A DNA stretch of 64,000 nt. Source: Alistipes sp. GTDB lineage: Bacteria > Bacteroidota > Bacteroidia > Bacteroidales > Rikenellaceae. A program made the translations under genes and the position numbers. The stretch lies in assembly GCA_022767745.1 (NCBI GenBank), contig JALENN010000009.1, forward strand, positions 1 through 64,000. Direction: 5' to 3'. Shown here in pieces: positions 26,386 through 34,780 of the stretch. Under the pieces are notes generated by a model, which was not told where the DNA came from, ran no database searches, and worked only from the letters and a program-made list of their open reading frames with translations. Position 1 is the first letter of the stretch. Each line of letters opens with the position of its first letter.

Positions 26386-26685
26386 TCAGCTCTGCTGCAC
26401 TTTCGTGAGCAACGCTATGCACTTGTCAACCTCCCGCAATAATCGGTTGATGCGCGCACGCGATTTGGTCTTGTCGGTCGTATTACCGCTGAGGCTTTCG
26501 GCTAAGCGGAGACGTTCGACCTCGGCCTTGAGGTCACGTATCGTCTCCTCCCGTTGCCGGGCCTCGGCCCGCAGCGCATCTCGTTGTTGAAGCAGTTGCG
26601 CGTATTCGGCCTCGAGCTTTTCGTATTGCCCGATTATCCTTGCCGCCTGTGCTTCGATATGCGTTATGATGCTTTTGCAAGCCAT
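26386..26685 (-). CDS. Small coiled-coil protein upstream of zapA
   Basis: A 99-residue protein predicted to be almost all alpha-helical, with heptad-like spacing of Leu/Ala/Ile in residues 8-65 (YEKLEAEYAQLLQQRDALRA and on). It has no signal peptide or membrane segment. Its location directly before zapA and its shape suggest a division-ring partner comparable in role to ZapB, but no homology to ZapB is claimed. A full-consensus promoter drives the pair. Confidence 0.75.
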   Translation of the reverse strand: MACKSIITHIEAQAARIIGQYEKLEAEYAQLLQQRDALRAEARQREETIRDLKAEVERLRLAESLSGNTTDKTKSRARINRLLREVDKCIALLTKVQQS

Positions 26686-26715
26686 CTGCTACGGTCTATA
26701 CGAGGTTTTGACACT

Positions 26716-26747
26716 CAAAGGTAGTAAAAAAATATCTACGGAACAAA
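26716..26747 (-). promoter_or_regulatory. Promoter of the coiled-coil/zapA operon
   Basis: On the minus strand TTTG (26747-26744), 20 nt, TACCTTTG (26723-26716). Full consensus. Confidence 0.75.
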
Positions 26748-26786
26748 TTTTAGTGGTAGTGTAAACTATTTTTACTACATAGTGCC

Positions 26787-27443
26787 TTACGTCGAGTTGT
26801 GTCTTATGAGTGCCCTAATATATGTGGAAAGTTTATCTACGGAACTGAATACGAGCCCTTGGTTGAGTTGTTCGCATCGGCGGCGTTCGTTGGCGGAAGA
26901 GGCCCATGCGGCCGTAAGACAGCATATACCGACATCTCTGCATGATTCTATGTCCCGTACGGTGTCTCCAATGTATATCGCTTCTTGTTTCTCCAGCCCG
27001 TATTTATCCAGCAGGTACCGCAAGTTATCGGCCTTGATATCTTTTGAAAAACCGCCCGTGAGTATGGAGTCGAACGTGTTAAGCAGCCCGAATTGCTCAA
27101 GGGTGGCCGAGCAACTGCCGATACCTTTGCCTGTCACCAATGCGGTTGTCAACCCTTGTTGCCGCAGGTATGTTATCAGTTGCTGTATGCCATCAAACGC
27201 GCTGGGACATATATGGTGCAAGCTTCTGTATATTTCGGTAAAAGTGGACACGGCATTCGGGTCATCGTATCCGAGAAGGCGAAACAGCGTGCCTCGATCG
27301 TTGAGTCCGATTGAAGCGTCTATCTCCGCATCGGTTACGGTATGGCCGAGATGTCGCTCGACGACTTCGCGCAGAGCGCGCAGGCTTAAGTCGACGGTGT
27401 CGCCTATGGTACCGTCGAGATCGAATGCAACAAGCCGTAACAT
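26787..27443 (-). CDS. HAD-superfamily phosphatase, phosphoglycolate phosphatase-like
   Basis: A 218-residue HAD hydrolase. Motif I is FDLDGTIGDT, motif II is the Thr in ALVTGKG, the conserved Lys is in SKDIKADNL, and motif IV is YIGDTVRDIESC. The helical cap fits the Gph/PGMB group that removes phosphate from small phosphorylated metabolites. The start lies 4 nt after the acetyltransferase gene, so the two are one operon. Substrate unknown. Confidence 0.85.
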   Translation of the reverse strand: MLRLVAFDLDGTIGDTVDLSLRALREVVERHLGHTVTDAEIDASIGLNDRGTLFRLLGYDDPNAVSTFTEIYRSLHHICPSAFDGIQQLITYLRQQGLTTALVTGKGIGSCSATLEQFGLLNTFDSILTGGFSKDIKADNLRYLLDKYGLEKQEAIYIGDTVRDIESCRDVGICCLTAAWASSANERRRCEQLNQGLVFSSVDKLSTYIRALIRHNST

Positions 27444-27447
27444 CGTT

Positions 27448-28044
27448 TTACTTTATATTTATCTGCCGCAGTATGCGGCAGGGGTTCCCGGCGGCCAGTA
27501 CGTTGGCCGGAATATTTTTTGTGACGATGCTGCCTGCGCCGATAACACTGCCGGGACCTATGGTTACACCCGGCAGGATGATTGCTCCGCCTCCTATCCA
27601 GCATCCGTCGCCGATGGATACGGGCAGGGCGTAGGTGCGGCGTTCGTAGCGGATGCCGCCCGCTTCGGGGTGTGGGGCCAGTCTTTCGATGAGGTCGACG
27701 GGATGCGTGGCCGTGTATATCTGGACATTGGGTGCGATGAGTACATTGCTGCCTATGTCGATACGGTTGCAGTCGACAAAGGTACATCCGGTGTTGACCG
27801 TGACGTTATCGCCGATATGTATATTGCATCCGTAGTCGCATGTGAAAGAGTGTCCCACCGATACGTTGTGGCCTATGCTGCCTAGCATGTCGAGCAGAAG
27901 AATGCGTTTCTGTTCCGATGCGTCATATGGCAGGGCGTTGTATTGCATAAGCAGATGCTGTGTACGGGCTTTCAATTCCAGAAAGAACGGATCGTGGCAG
28001 TCATACCACTTTCCAGCCATACATTTTTCGTATTCGGCATTCAT
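27448..28044 (-). CDS. Sugar O-acetyltransferase (maltose/galactoside type)
   Basis: A 198-residue left-handed beta-helix acetyltransferase of the Maa/LacA/NodL group, which acetylates sugar hydroxyls from acetyl-CoA. The N-terminal Maa motif EYEKCMAGKWYDCHDPFF is present. Hexapeptide repeats run from about residue 60 (IGHNVSVGHSF) to the end, and the catalytic His is in TATHPVD. The C-terminal AAGNPCRILRQI closes the CoA site. It is the first gene of an operon with a HAD phosphatase and is divergent from an AraC-type regulator. Confidence 0.88.
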   Translation of the reverse strand: MNAEYEKCMAGKWYDCHDPFFLELKARTQHLLMQYNALPYDASEQKRILLLDMLGSIGHNVSVGHSFTCDYGCNIHIGDNVTVNTGCTFVDCNRIDIGSNVLIAPNVQIYTATHPVDLIERLAPHPEAGGIRYERRTYALPVSIGDGCWIGGGAIILPGVTIGPGSVIGAGSIVTKNIPANVLAAGNPCRILRQINIK

Positions 28045-28071
28045 ATCAGCTGTTTTTTTGATGGTTTATGA

Positions 28072-28079
28072 CAAAAATA
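28072..28079 (-). promoter_or_regulatory. -7 box of the acetyltransferase operon
   Basis: TATTTTTG on the minus strand, 28 nt upstream of the ATG, in the divergent gap with the AraC-type gene. Confidence 0.5.
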
Positions 28080-28157
28080 TACATTCTTTACAGTCTGAAT
28101 GCGGTATATTATTTCGTCGTTTCGGTAAAAATCGGATTTTTTAGGTTATATTCGAAT

Positions 28158-29015
28158 ATGAAACGGGAAAATCTTCACAGCGCGTTTGAAATCGGATTCA
28201 GTCGGCATGATTCTATGCGACTAAAGGAGCATGGCCACACCTTCTTCGAATTGGTCTACATATTTTCCGGTACGGGTTTGCAGTGGATCAATGGCAACTG
28301 TTTCCCATATCACGACGGCCATCTGTTCATGATAACGCCTGGCGATACTCATTCGTTCGAGATACATACCCCGACAGAGTTCGTAAATATTCGCTTTAAT
28401 GATATATATGTGCACTCGTCTGTGTTCGGAGCCGAGAATATCCGCCGGCTTGAGTTCATCCTGCAGCATGCCAATCACCGACCGGGCTGTATTCTTCGCA
28501 ATACGTCCGACAAGCGGCTGGTTAAGCCCTTGGTAGAGGCCATAGTTAGGGAACAAACCGATAGAAAACCTTACGGCGACGAAATCGTGGCACATTGTGT
28601 CAATACGATAATCGTAGTCGTGGCGCGTAATATAGCCATGTTTATGTCGGAGGGTATCGATGAACGAGCAGATACGCGTACGCTGGATATATTGCGTTGC
28701 ATACAGTCTTCGATCTATGATACCGGGCGCGCTCGAGCATGCGATATAAGCCGCCGTTTTGGTATTGCCGCAAGCTACCTTGGCCGTTACATGAAACGCC
28801 ATACAGGTGAGACTTTGCAGGAATATGTGACGCGTTACCGTCTGATGTTGGTTGAAAACAGGCTGTTACACAGTCGTAAACGTGTGGGAGAGATTGCCGA
28901 CGAGTTGGGATTTGCCGACGAAAGTCATCTTAACAAGTTCTTCCGTAAACACAGAGGGTGCTCTCCGACCGAGTGGCGACGTAATCCGGCAATTGATAAG
29001 GGGCAGATACCGTAA
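28158..29015 (+). CDS. AraC-family transcriptional regulator
   Basis: A 285-residue regulator. The N-terminal part is a cupin-like effector domain (HGHTFFELVYIFSGTG, then GDTHSF). The C-terminal 100 residues carry two helix-turn-helix motifs, the second ending GFADESHLNKFFRKHRGCSP, the AraC signature. The ATG at 28158 is preferred because the frame upstream lies in the A/T-rich intergenic stretch. It is divergent from the acetyltransferase/HAD operon and may control it. The stop codon sits inside the loop of the terminator hairpin. Confidence 0.88.
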   Translation: MKRENLHSAFEIGFSRHDSMRLKEHGHTFFELVYIFSGTGLQWINGNCFPYHDGHLFMITPGDTHSFEIHTPTEFVNIRFNDIYVHSSVFGAENIRRLEFILQHANHRPGCILRNTSDKRLVKPLVEAIVREQTDRKPYGDEIVAHCVNTIIVVVARNIAMFMSEGIDERADTRTLDILRCIQSSIYDTGRARACDISRRFGIAASYLGRYMKRHTGETLQEYVTRYRLMLVENRLLHSRKRVGEIADELGFADESHLNKFFRKHRGCSPTEWRRNPAIDKGQIP

Positions 29016-29031
29016 ATATCTGCCCCTCTTT
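29000..29031 (+). terminator. Terminator of the AraC-type gene, overlapping its stop
   Basis: A 10-bp stem GGGGCAGATA / TATCTGCCCC (29000-29009 with 29017-29026). The loop contains the stop codon. A T-rich stretch follows. Confidence 0.7.
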
Positions 29032-29068
29032 ATATAAGTTGAGATTTTTCATTTGCTTCGCCCAGCTG

Positions 29069-30370
29069 TTATCGGCGAGGCACCACCTCGGCATAGAGGT
29101 CGTAGTCCTCGGCGGCGGTGATGCGGGCGTCGTAGAATGTGCCGCGGCGCAACTGGCGCTGCGAGGCGGGGATAAGTATCTCCTGGTCGACCTCGGGCGA
29201 GTCGTACTGCGAACGGGCCACGTAGAAGTCGCCCTGGCGCGAGTCGACTATAACGCGCATCGTGCGGCCGACGCGGGCGAGGTTGTTCTCGAGCGATATG
29301 CCCTCCTGCAGGCGCATGATGCGGTCGACGCGGCGCTGCTTCTCCTCCTCCGGCACGTCGTCGCGCAGATTGAGGGCCGAGTACGTACCCTCCTCCTCCG
29401 AGTAGGGGAATACGCCCAGGCGCTCGAAGCGCACCTCGCGCACGAACTGCTCCAGCTCCTCGATGTCGGCCTCCGTCTCGGTGGGGTATCCCACCAGCAG
29501 CGTCGTGCGCAGCGCTATGTCGGGTATGCGGCTGCGCAGCCGCTCGATGAGGGCCATCGCCTCGGCCTTGGTGTGGCGGCGTTTCATGGCCGTGAGCATG
29601 CGGTCGGATATGTGCTGGAAGGGTATGTCGAGATACTTGCATATCTTGGGCTCCGATGCCATCACGTCGATCACCTCGTCGGGGAATGCCGTCGGGTAGG
29701 CGTAGTGGAGGCGTATCCACTCGATGCCGTTGATGCGGCAGAGTGCCGTGAGCAGCTCGGCCAGGCGGCGGCGTCCGTATAGGTCGATGCCGTAATAGGT
29801 GGTGTCCTGCGCTATGACCATAAGTTCGCGCACGCCCGAGGCGGCGAGCTTGCGAGCCTCGTCGAGGATGGTCTCCATCGGCACCGAGACGTGCTCCCCG
29901 CGTATGAGCGGTATGGCGCAGTAGCCGCATTTCCAGTTGCACCCCTCCGAAATCTTGAGGTAGGCGTAGTGGCGCGGCGTGGTGAGCAGGCGCTCCGTCT
30001 CCAGCTCCGTGCGGTGTTCGGCGCCGAGGGCGGCGGCTATGCCCGCCCAGTCCTTCACTCCGAAGTATTGGTCGACCTCGGGTATCTCGGTGCGCAGCTC
30101 GTCGGCGTAGCGCTCGCTCAGGCACCCGATGACGAAGAGGTGGTCGATGCGCCCCGCCTGCTTGGCCGCCACGGCCGAGAGTATGGTGTCGATGCTCTCC
30201 TTCTTGGCGTCGCCGATGAAGCCGCAGGTGTTGATGACGACGGTGCGGGCGTCGGTGCGGTCGCTGTCGAAGCGCACCTCGTATCCCGACGCGGCGAGCT
30301 GTGCCATCAGGTGCTCGCTGTCGACGGTGTTCTTCGAGCAGCCGAGGGTTATGACGTTTATCTTTTTCAC
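29069..30370 (-). CDS. rimO: Ribosomal protein S12 methylthiotransferase RimO
   Basis: RimO (433 aa) adds a methylthio group to Asp88 of ribosomal protein S12. The N-terminal cluster cysteines are Cys11, Cys49 and Cys83, the radical SAM triad is Cys144, Cys148 and Cys151 in GCNWKCGYC, and a C-terminal TRAM domain follows (about 370-433). The first codon appears to be GTG. It lies 64 nt downstream of ftsY and is probably cotranscribed. Confidence 0.95.
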   Translation of the reverse strand: MKKINVITLGCSKNTVDSEHLMAQLAASGYEVRFDSDRTDARTVVINTCGFIGDAKKESIDTILSAVAAKQAGRIDHLFVIGCLSERYADELRTEIPEVDQYFGVKDWAGIAAALGAEHRTELETERLLTTPRHYAYLKISEGCNWKCGYCAIPLIRGEHVSVPMETILDEARKLAASGVRELMVIAQDTTYYGIDLYGRRRLAELLTALCRINGIEWIRLHYAYPTAFPDEVIDVMASEPKICKYLDIPFQHISDRMLTAMKRRHTKAEAMALIERLRSRIPDIALRTTLLVGYPTETEADIEELEQFVREVRFERLGVFPYSEEEGTYSALNLRDDVPEEEKQRRVDRIMRLQEGISLENNLARVGRTMRVIVDSRQGDFYVARSQYDSPEVDQEILIPASQRQLRRGTFYDARITAAEDYDLYAEVVPRR

Positions 30371-30434
30371 CTTTTTACGGATTTTAATGTGTGTGCCCGG
30401 CGGGCGGCCTTTGGCTTGCCCGTGCCCCGGTGCG

Positions 30435-31451
30435 TTACTCCTTCTTCTCGCCGAAAAGGGCGTTTACGAACTCGCGGCGGTCGAATATCTTCAGCTGGTC
30501 GATGCCCTCGCCTATGCCTATGTAGCGCACGGGGATGTGGAACTGGTCGCTGATGCCGATCACCACGCCTCCCTTGGCCGTGCCGTCGAGCTTGGTGATG
30601 GTGAGCGACGTCACCTTCGTGGCGCGCGTGAACTCGCGTGCCTGCTCGAAGGCGTTCTGTCCCGTCGAGCCGTCGAGCACGAGCATCACCTCGTGCGGCG
30701 CGTCGGGTATGACCTTGGCCATGACGTTGCGTATCTTCGTAAGCTCGTTCATCAGGCCCACCTTGTTGTGCAGGCGGCCCGCCGTGTCGATCAGCACCAC
30801 GTCGGCCTTGTTCGCCACGGCCGACTTCAGCGTGTCGAACGCCACCGATGCGGGGTCCGACCCCATCTCCTGACGTATCATCGTGGCGCCCGCACGCTCG
30901 GCCCACACGGCCAGCTGGTCGATGGCGGCGGCGCGGAAGGTGTCGGCGGCGCCTATGTATACCTTGCGGCCCGCCTTGACGAGCTGTGCCGCCAGCTTGC
31001 CGATGGTGGTGGTCTTGCCGGCGCCGTTGACGCCCACGACCATCATCACGTAGGGCATGCCCTCCTTGACCTCGAGGCCGAAGTTCTCGGTCGACGAGTG
31101 CGACTGCTCGAGAAGCGAGGCAATCTCGTCGCGCAGGATGGCGTTGAGCTCCGATGTGTTCATGTATTTGTCGCGTGCGATGCGCTCCTCGATGCTGCGG
31201 ATGATCTTGACGGTGGTCTCGACGCCCACGTCGGAGGTTATGAGCACCTCCTCCAGGTCGTCCAGCACCTCGACGTCGACCGTCGAGCGGCCCGCCACGG
31301 CGCGTGCTATTTTCGAGAAGAGCCCGCTCTTGGTCTTTTGCAGGCCCTCGGCCAGCTCCTCGCGCTCGCGCTGCTGCTCGGCCTGGTTCTGTGCTGCGGC
31401 CTGATCGGCGGTATTGTCCTGCTTTTTCTTGAAGAGATCGAAGAATCCCAT
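30435..31451 (-). CDS. ftsY: Signal recognition particle receptor FtsY
   Basis: FtsY (338 aa) is the GTPase that docks the signal recognition particle to the Sec translocon at the membrane. An N-domain helical bundle precedes the G domain: GVNGAGKT (140-147), DTAGR, and TKLDGTAKGG. The acidic A domain of E. coli is reduced to a short charged N-terminus (FKKKQDNTADQ). The ATG at 31451 is chosen over the upstream extension since a -7 box lies at 31486-31493. It is followed by rimO. Confidence 0.96.
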   Translation of the reverse strand: MGFFDLFKKKQDNTADQAAAQNQAEQQREREELAEGLQKTKSGLFSKIARAVAGRSTVDVEVLDDLEEVLITSDVGVETTVKIIRSIEERIARDKYMNTSELNAILRDEIASLLEQSHSSTENFGLEVKEGMPYVMMVVGVNGAGKTTTIGKLAAQLVKAGRKVYIGAADTFRAAAIDQLAVWAERAGATMIRQEMGSDPASVAFDTLKSAVANKADVVLIDTAGRLHNKVGLMNELTKIRNVMAKVIPDAPHEVMLVLDGSTGQNAFEQAREFTRATKVTSLTITKLDGTAKGGVVIGISDQFHIPVRYIGIGEGIDQLKIFDRREFVNALFGEKKE

Positions 31452-31485
31452 ATCGTTGGATGTTTTGCGTTTGACTGATATTCCG

Positions 31486-31516
31486 CAAAAATACGATTTT
31501 TCCGCAATATACGCAA
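31486..31516 (-). promoter_or_regulatory. Promoter of ftsY-rimO
   Basis: On the minus strand TTG (31516-31514), 20 nt, TATTTTTG (31493-31486). Confidence 0.65.
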
Positions 31517-31550
31517 TATGGCCCGGCCGATGGCGCACTGCGGGCAACAC

Positions 31551-31581
31551 AAAAGGCGCCTCCCGCTGGGAGACGCCTTTT
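31551..31581. terminator. Terminator after the rpmB-rpmG-DUF4295 operon
   Basis: A stem AAAAGGCG-CTCCC with its complement, one internal mismatch, GCT loop, A and T runs on both sides. Confidence 0.8.
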
Positions 31582-31613
31582 GTATTAGACGCCGTGGTCT
31601 AATGCAATGGTGC

Positions 31614-31769
31614 TTAGTTGGCGAAGTATGCCTTGATGTCGGCCTCCTCGAGGATGCTCTGCTCCTTGAACACGTAAGCGCCCGTCTTCTCCGACTTCAC
31701 CATCTTGATACACTTGGTGTATTTTTTGTTTGTACCCGTTTTAAGGGTGGCGACGACTTTCTTTGCCAT
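31614..31769 (-). CDS. DUF4295 family small protein
   Basis: A 51-residue basic protein: it starts MAKKVVATLKTG, has KKYTKCIKMVKSEKTGAYVF in the middle and ends in an acidic DIKAYFAN. It is too short for many gene finders, but it follows rpmG after 14 nt and this order (rpmB, rpmG, DUF4295, ftsY) is conserved in Bacteroidota. The size, charge and operon suggest a ribosome-associated protein, which is not demonstrated. Confidence 0.85.
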   Translation of the reverse strand: MAKKVVATLKTGTNKKYTKCIKMVKSEKTGAYVFKEQSILEEADIKAYFAN

Positions 31770-31783
31770 AGTTCAGTTGCTGT

Positions 31784-31966
31784 TTACTTGATTTCACGAT
31801 GTAACGTAACCCTCTTCAGATACGGATTGTACTTGCGACGCTCCAGACGGTCGGGGGTATTCTTCTTGTTCTTGGTGGTGATGTAGCGCGACATTCCTGC
31901 CACACCGCTCTCCTTCTGCTCGGTGCACTCGAGAATCACCTGCACTCTGTTACCTTTCTTTGCCAT
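31784..31966 (-). CDS. rpmG: 50S ribosomal protein L33
   Basis: bL33 (60 aa). The motif [20 protein letters not shown], then [20 protein letters not shown] and [16 protein letters not shown] cover the whole protein. The Cys residues of zinc-binding L33 forms are reduced to a single Cys14, so this is the zinc-independent form. It is the second gene of the rpmB operon. Confidence 0.96.
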   Translation of the reverse strand: MAKKGNRVQVILECTEQKESGVAGMSRYITTKNKKNTPDRLERRKYNPYLKRVTLHREIK

Positions 31967-31981
31967 TTGTCACTGTGGTTT

Positions 31982-32215
31982 TTAGTAGACGTTCTTGGGT
32001 GCGACAGCCTCCTTCAGAGCGGCCGAGAGACCCTTCTTGTTGATAGTTTTCATACCGGCGGCGGTTACCTTCAGGGTAAGCCAGCGGCCCTCCTCCTCTG
32101 ACCAGAAGCGCTTGGTTTTCAAGTTGGGATTGAACTTGCGCTTGGTCTTGCGGTTCGAGTGAGAGACATTGTTGCCAATCACCGAGCTCTTACCTGTAAT
32201 TTCGCAAACTTTCAT
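31982..32215 (-). CDS. rpmB: 50S ribosomal protein L28
   Basis: bL28 (77 aa). Family core: MKVCEITGKSSVIGNNVSHS, NRKTKRKFNPNLKTKRFW, and the C-terminal KVTAAGMKTINKKGL. Only one Cys (Cys4) remains, so no zinc site is expected. It is the first gene of the rpmB-rpmG-DUF4295 operon and has a consensus promoter. Confidence 0.96.
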   Translation of the reverse strand: MKVCEITGKSSVIGNNVSHSNRKTKRKFNPNLKTKRFWSEEEGRWLTLKVTAAGMKTINKKGLSAALKEAVAPKNVY

Positions 32216-32261
32216 CGTTTCGTTTTGTTATTGTTAAGCATGCCCTCGCAATAAGGGTGCG

Positions 32262-32291
32262 CAAAGATAAACATTTTTTACGAATAATCAA
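32262..32291 (-). promoter_or_regulatory. Promoter of the rpmB operon
   Basis: On the minus strand TTG (32291-32289), 19 nt, TATCTTTG (32269-32262). Confidence 0.7.
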
Positions 32292-32340
32292 TCCCCGCGC
32301 CCTCTTTTTCTCCGCATACCGCTCCGGGCCTCCGCCGCGC

Positions 32341-33498
32341 CTACTCCAGCAGGCGGCGGTAGAGCTCTATCTCGGTGGGGTCGCCTATCGACTTGCCCTC
32401 GACGTCGGAGAGCTTCACGCACTTGCGCAGCTGCTGCTTGTCGTTCATGCGGCAGGTCGAGAGCTTCATCACTATGTTGCAGGGCGTGTATCCCGTGTCG
32501 TTGGTTATGTTGGTGCCTATGCCGAACGAGCAGCGTATGCGGCCCTCGCACGCCTTCTTGATCTCGGCGGCGCGGGGGAAGTCGAGTGCGTCGCTGAAGA
32601 TGATGGTCTTGGTCATGGGATCGATGCCCAGTTCCTTGTAGCGCGCCACGGCCATGTCGATGAAGCGCAGCGGGTCGCCAGAATCCTGACGTACTCCGTC
32701 GAAGAGCGATGCGTGTTTCTTCGAAAAGTTCTTGAAGAAGACCTCCGAGCCGAAGCTGTCGGTGAGCGCTATGCCCAGATAGCCGTCATATACGTCCACC
32801 CAGTGCTCCATGGCCAGGTAGTTGGCCTGGCGCGGGCCTCCGTTGACGGCGGCGATGAACATGGGCAGCTCGTGGGGATACGTACCGATCATCTTCATGC
32901 CGAGGGTCATTGCAAGGTAGCAGTTCGACGTGCCGGCGCAGTAGCGTGCCTCGCGGCGTATGTACTCCATCACGGCGCGGTGTACCTCGAACGAGAAGCG
33001 GCGGCGCGTGCCGAAGTCCGAGAAGAGCAGGTGCTCGGCGTTCGACAGCTCGATCTTCTCCTTCAGGCGTGCCATGACGCCGCTCATGTCGGCGGCGTGG
33101 GTACTGTTGCGCAGGGCCGAGACGGTGGTGAGGACGGCGATCTCGTAGAGCGTAACCTTATACATGAAGTCCGACGCCTCGATGTGCAGGTGTCCGTGCT
33201 CGTCGATCCACGTCCTTATGCGCTTGGGGTCGAAGCGGAAGCCGCGCAGCCACTCGAAGTAGTTCTGCGGGATGAAGCGGCAGTTGGCGACCATGTAGGC
33301 GAACTCCTCGTCGGTGAGGGCGAGGCGGCCCAGGTCGTCGAAGGCGCTGCGCAGGCGCTCGACGAACGCCTGGTCGTAGACCGTTTCGTCGCGGTCGTGG
33401 AAGACGAAGGTCCCCTCGGCCTGCGGGAAGAGCTTGAAATAGGCGTACGACGTGGTGAACTTGTAGAGGTCGGTGTCGAGGATTGATTGTACGTACAT
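32341..33498 (-). CDS. pncB: Nicotinate phosphoribosyltransferase
   Basis: PncB (385 aa) makes nicotinate mononucleotide from nicotinate, ATP and PRPP in NAD salvage. Characteristic parts are LDTDLYKFTTSYAYFKLFP at the N-terminus, the EARYCAGTSNCYLA region, the His of IGTYPHELPMF that is phosphorylated in homologues, and the PRPP-related VRQDSGDP and FSDALDF segments. It lies 19 nt after cinA, whose C-terminal domain also makes nicotinate mononucleotide, so the neighbours converge on the same product. Confidence 0.95.
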   Translation of the reverse strand: MYVQSILDTDLYKFTTSYAYFKLFPQAEGTFVFHDRDETVYDQAFVERLRSAFDDLGRLALTDEEFAYMVANCRFIPQNYFEWLRGFRFDPKRIRTWIDEHGHLHIEASDFMYKVTLYEIAVLTTVSALRNSTHAADMSGVMARLKEKIELSNAEHLLFSDFGTRRRFSFEVHRAVMEYIRREARYCAGTSNCYLAMTLGMKMIGTYPHELPMFIAAVNGGPRQANYLAMEHWVDVYDGYLGIALTDSFGSEVFFKNFSKKHASLFDGVRQDSGDPLRFIDMAVARYKELGIDPMTKTIIFSDALDFPRAAEIKKACEGRIRCSFGIGTNITNDTGYTPCNIVMKLSTCRMNDKQQLRKCVKLSDVEGKSIGDPTEIELYRRLLE

Positions 33499-33517
33499 GG
33501 CTGTTCGGTGTGTGGTG

Positions 33518-34780
33518 TTATTTCTGTTTCAGGTCGCGTTTGAGCTCGTCGTAGAGCATCGATATGGCATATGCCGAGGCGCGGTTTATCACCTGCCCGC
33601 GGTCGGTGCCCGAGTCGCGCATCATGCTGACCGTGCGCGTGGGCGTGGCCACGGCGAACCATACCGTGCCGACGGGTTTCTCGGGAGTGCCTCCCGTGGG
33701 GCCCGCTATGCCGGTGGTGGCCACGGCGTAGTCGGCGCCCGATATGCGGCGCGCGCCCTCGGCCATCTGGCGGGCGACGGTCTCGCTCACGGCGCCGTAG
33801 CGCATGATGTCGTCGTAGTTGACCCCCAGCACGTCGCGCTTGGCCTCGTTGCTGTATGTCACGGCACCGAGCAGGAAGTATGCCGAGGCGCCGGCCATGG
33901 CGGTGAAGCGCGAGGCTATGGTGCCGCCCGTGCAGCTCTCGGCTGCGGCGAGGGTGAGCCCGCGCTCGATGAGCAGATTGTGCACCAGAGCCTGCACCGA
34001 GGCGTCCTCGAAGCCGACGATGTATTGCGGTATGATGTCGTAGAGACTGTCGAAGAGCGCGTCGATGGTCTTGCGCGTGGCGTCGGCATCCTCCACGTCG
34101 TAGGCCGACAGGCGCAGGCGCACGACATTGGGCGAGGGCAGGTAGGCGAGCTTTATGCCCTTCGGCAGGGCGTTTTCCCATGGGGCTATGCGCTCGGCGA
34201 GCATCGACTCGGCCAGCCCTGCGGTGATCAACGTGCGATGTATGTTGGCGTGGAGCGCGAAGTGGCTCTTCAGGCGCGGCATCACCTCGTCCTGCATCAG
34301 GTGCTCCATCTCGAAGGGCACGCCCGGCAGCGACACCACGACACCTCCGCCGTCGGTCTCGAACCACATGCCCGGGGCCGTGCCGTGAAGGTTGGGCAGC
34401 ACGGTGCAGGTGTCGGGCACCAGAGCCTGCGAGCGGTTCAGCTCGTTGAACTCTATGCCGCGGCGTGCGAGCATCGTGCGCACGTGCTCGGCCACGGCCT
34501 TGTCCTCGACCATGCCTGCGCCGAAGATGCGCGCGAGGGTGAACTTGGTGATGTCGTCCTTGGTGGGGCCGAGGCCTCCCGTCAGGATCACCACCTGCGA
34601 CTGCGCCAGCGCATGGCGCAGCGACTCCTCGATGCGGGCGGCGTCGTCGCCCACCGAGAGACGCTCGGCAACGGTTATGCCTGCGGCGTTGAGCTGCTTG
34701 GCTATGCTTGCCGAGTTGGTATCGACGATCTGACCGATGAGGATCTCGTCGCCTATGGTGATTATGGTTGCCTTTATCAT
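33518..34780 (-). CDS. cinA: CinA: competence-damage protein with NMN amidase domain
   Basis: A full-length CinA (420 aa). The N-terminal molybdopterin-binding-like domain has TIGDEILIGQIVDTNS and TGGLGPTKDD; homologues hydrolyse ADP-ribose or FAD. The C-terminal PncC domain, with AAESCTGGTIASRFT and AVTYSNEAKRDVLGV, deamidates nicotinamide mononucleotide to nicotinate mononucleotide. Its ATG overlaps the pyrD stop (ATGA). The open frame continues upstream through pyrD in another frame and is not part of the protein. Neighbouring pncB supports a role in pyridine nucleotide salvage. Confidence 0.93.
   Translation of the reverse strand: MIKATIITIGDEILIGQIVDTNSASIAKQLNAAGITVAERLSVGDDAARIEESLRHALAQSQVVILTGGLGPTKDDITKFTLARIFGAGMVEDKAVAEHVRTMLARRGIEFNELNRSQALVPDTCTVLPNLHGTAPGMWFETDGGGVVVSLPGVPFEMEHLMQDEVMPRLKSHFALHANIHRTLITAGLAESMLAERIAPWENALPKGIKLAYLPSPNVVRLRLSAYDVEDADATRKTIDALFDSLYDIIPQYIVGFEDASVQALVHNLLIERGLTLAAAESCTGGTIASRFTAMAGASAYFLLGAVTYSNEAKRDVLGVNYDDIMRYGAVSETVARQMAEGARRISGADYAVATTGIAGPTGGTPEKPVGTVWFAVATPTRTVSMMRDSGTDRGQVINRASAYAISMLYDELKRDLKQK

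Noticed and set aside
26386..26685. Naming the coiled-coil gene zapB
   Set aside because: Only location and coiled-coil shape support it. No sequence feature specific to ZapB was seen.
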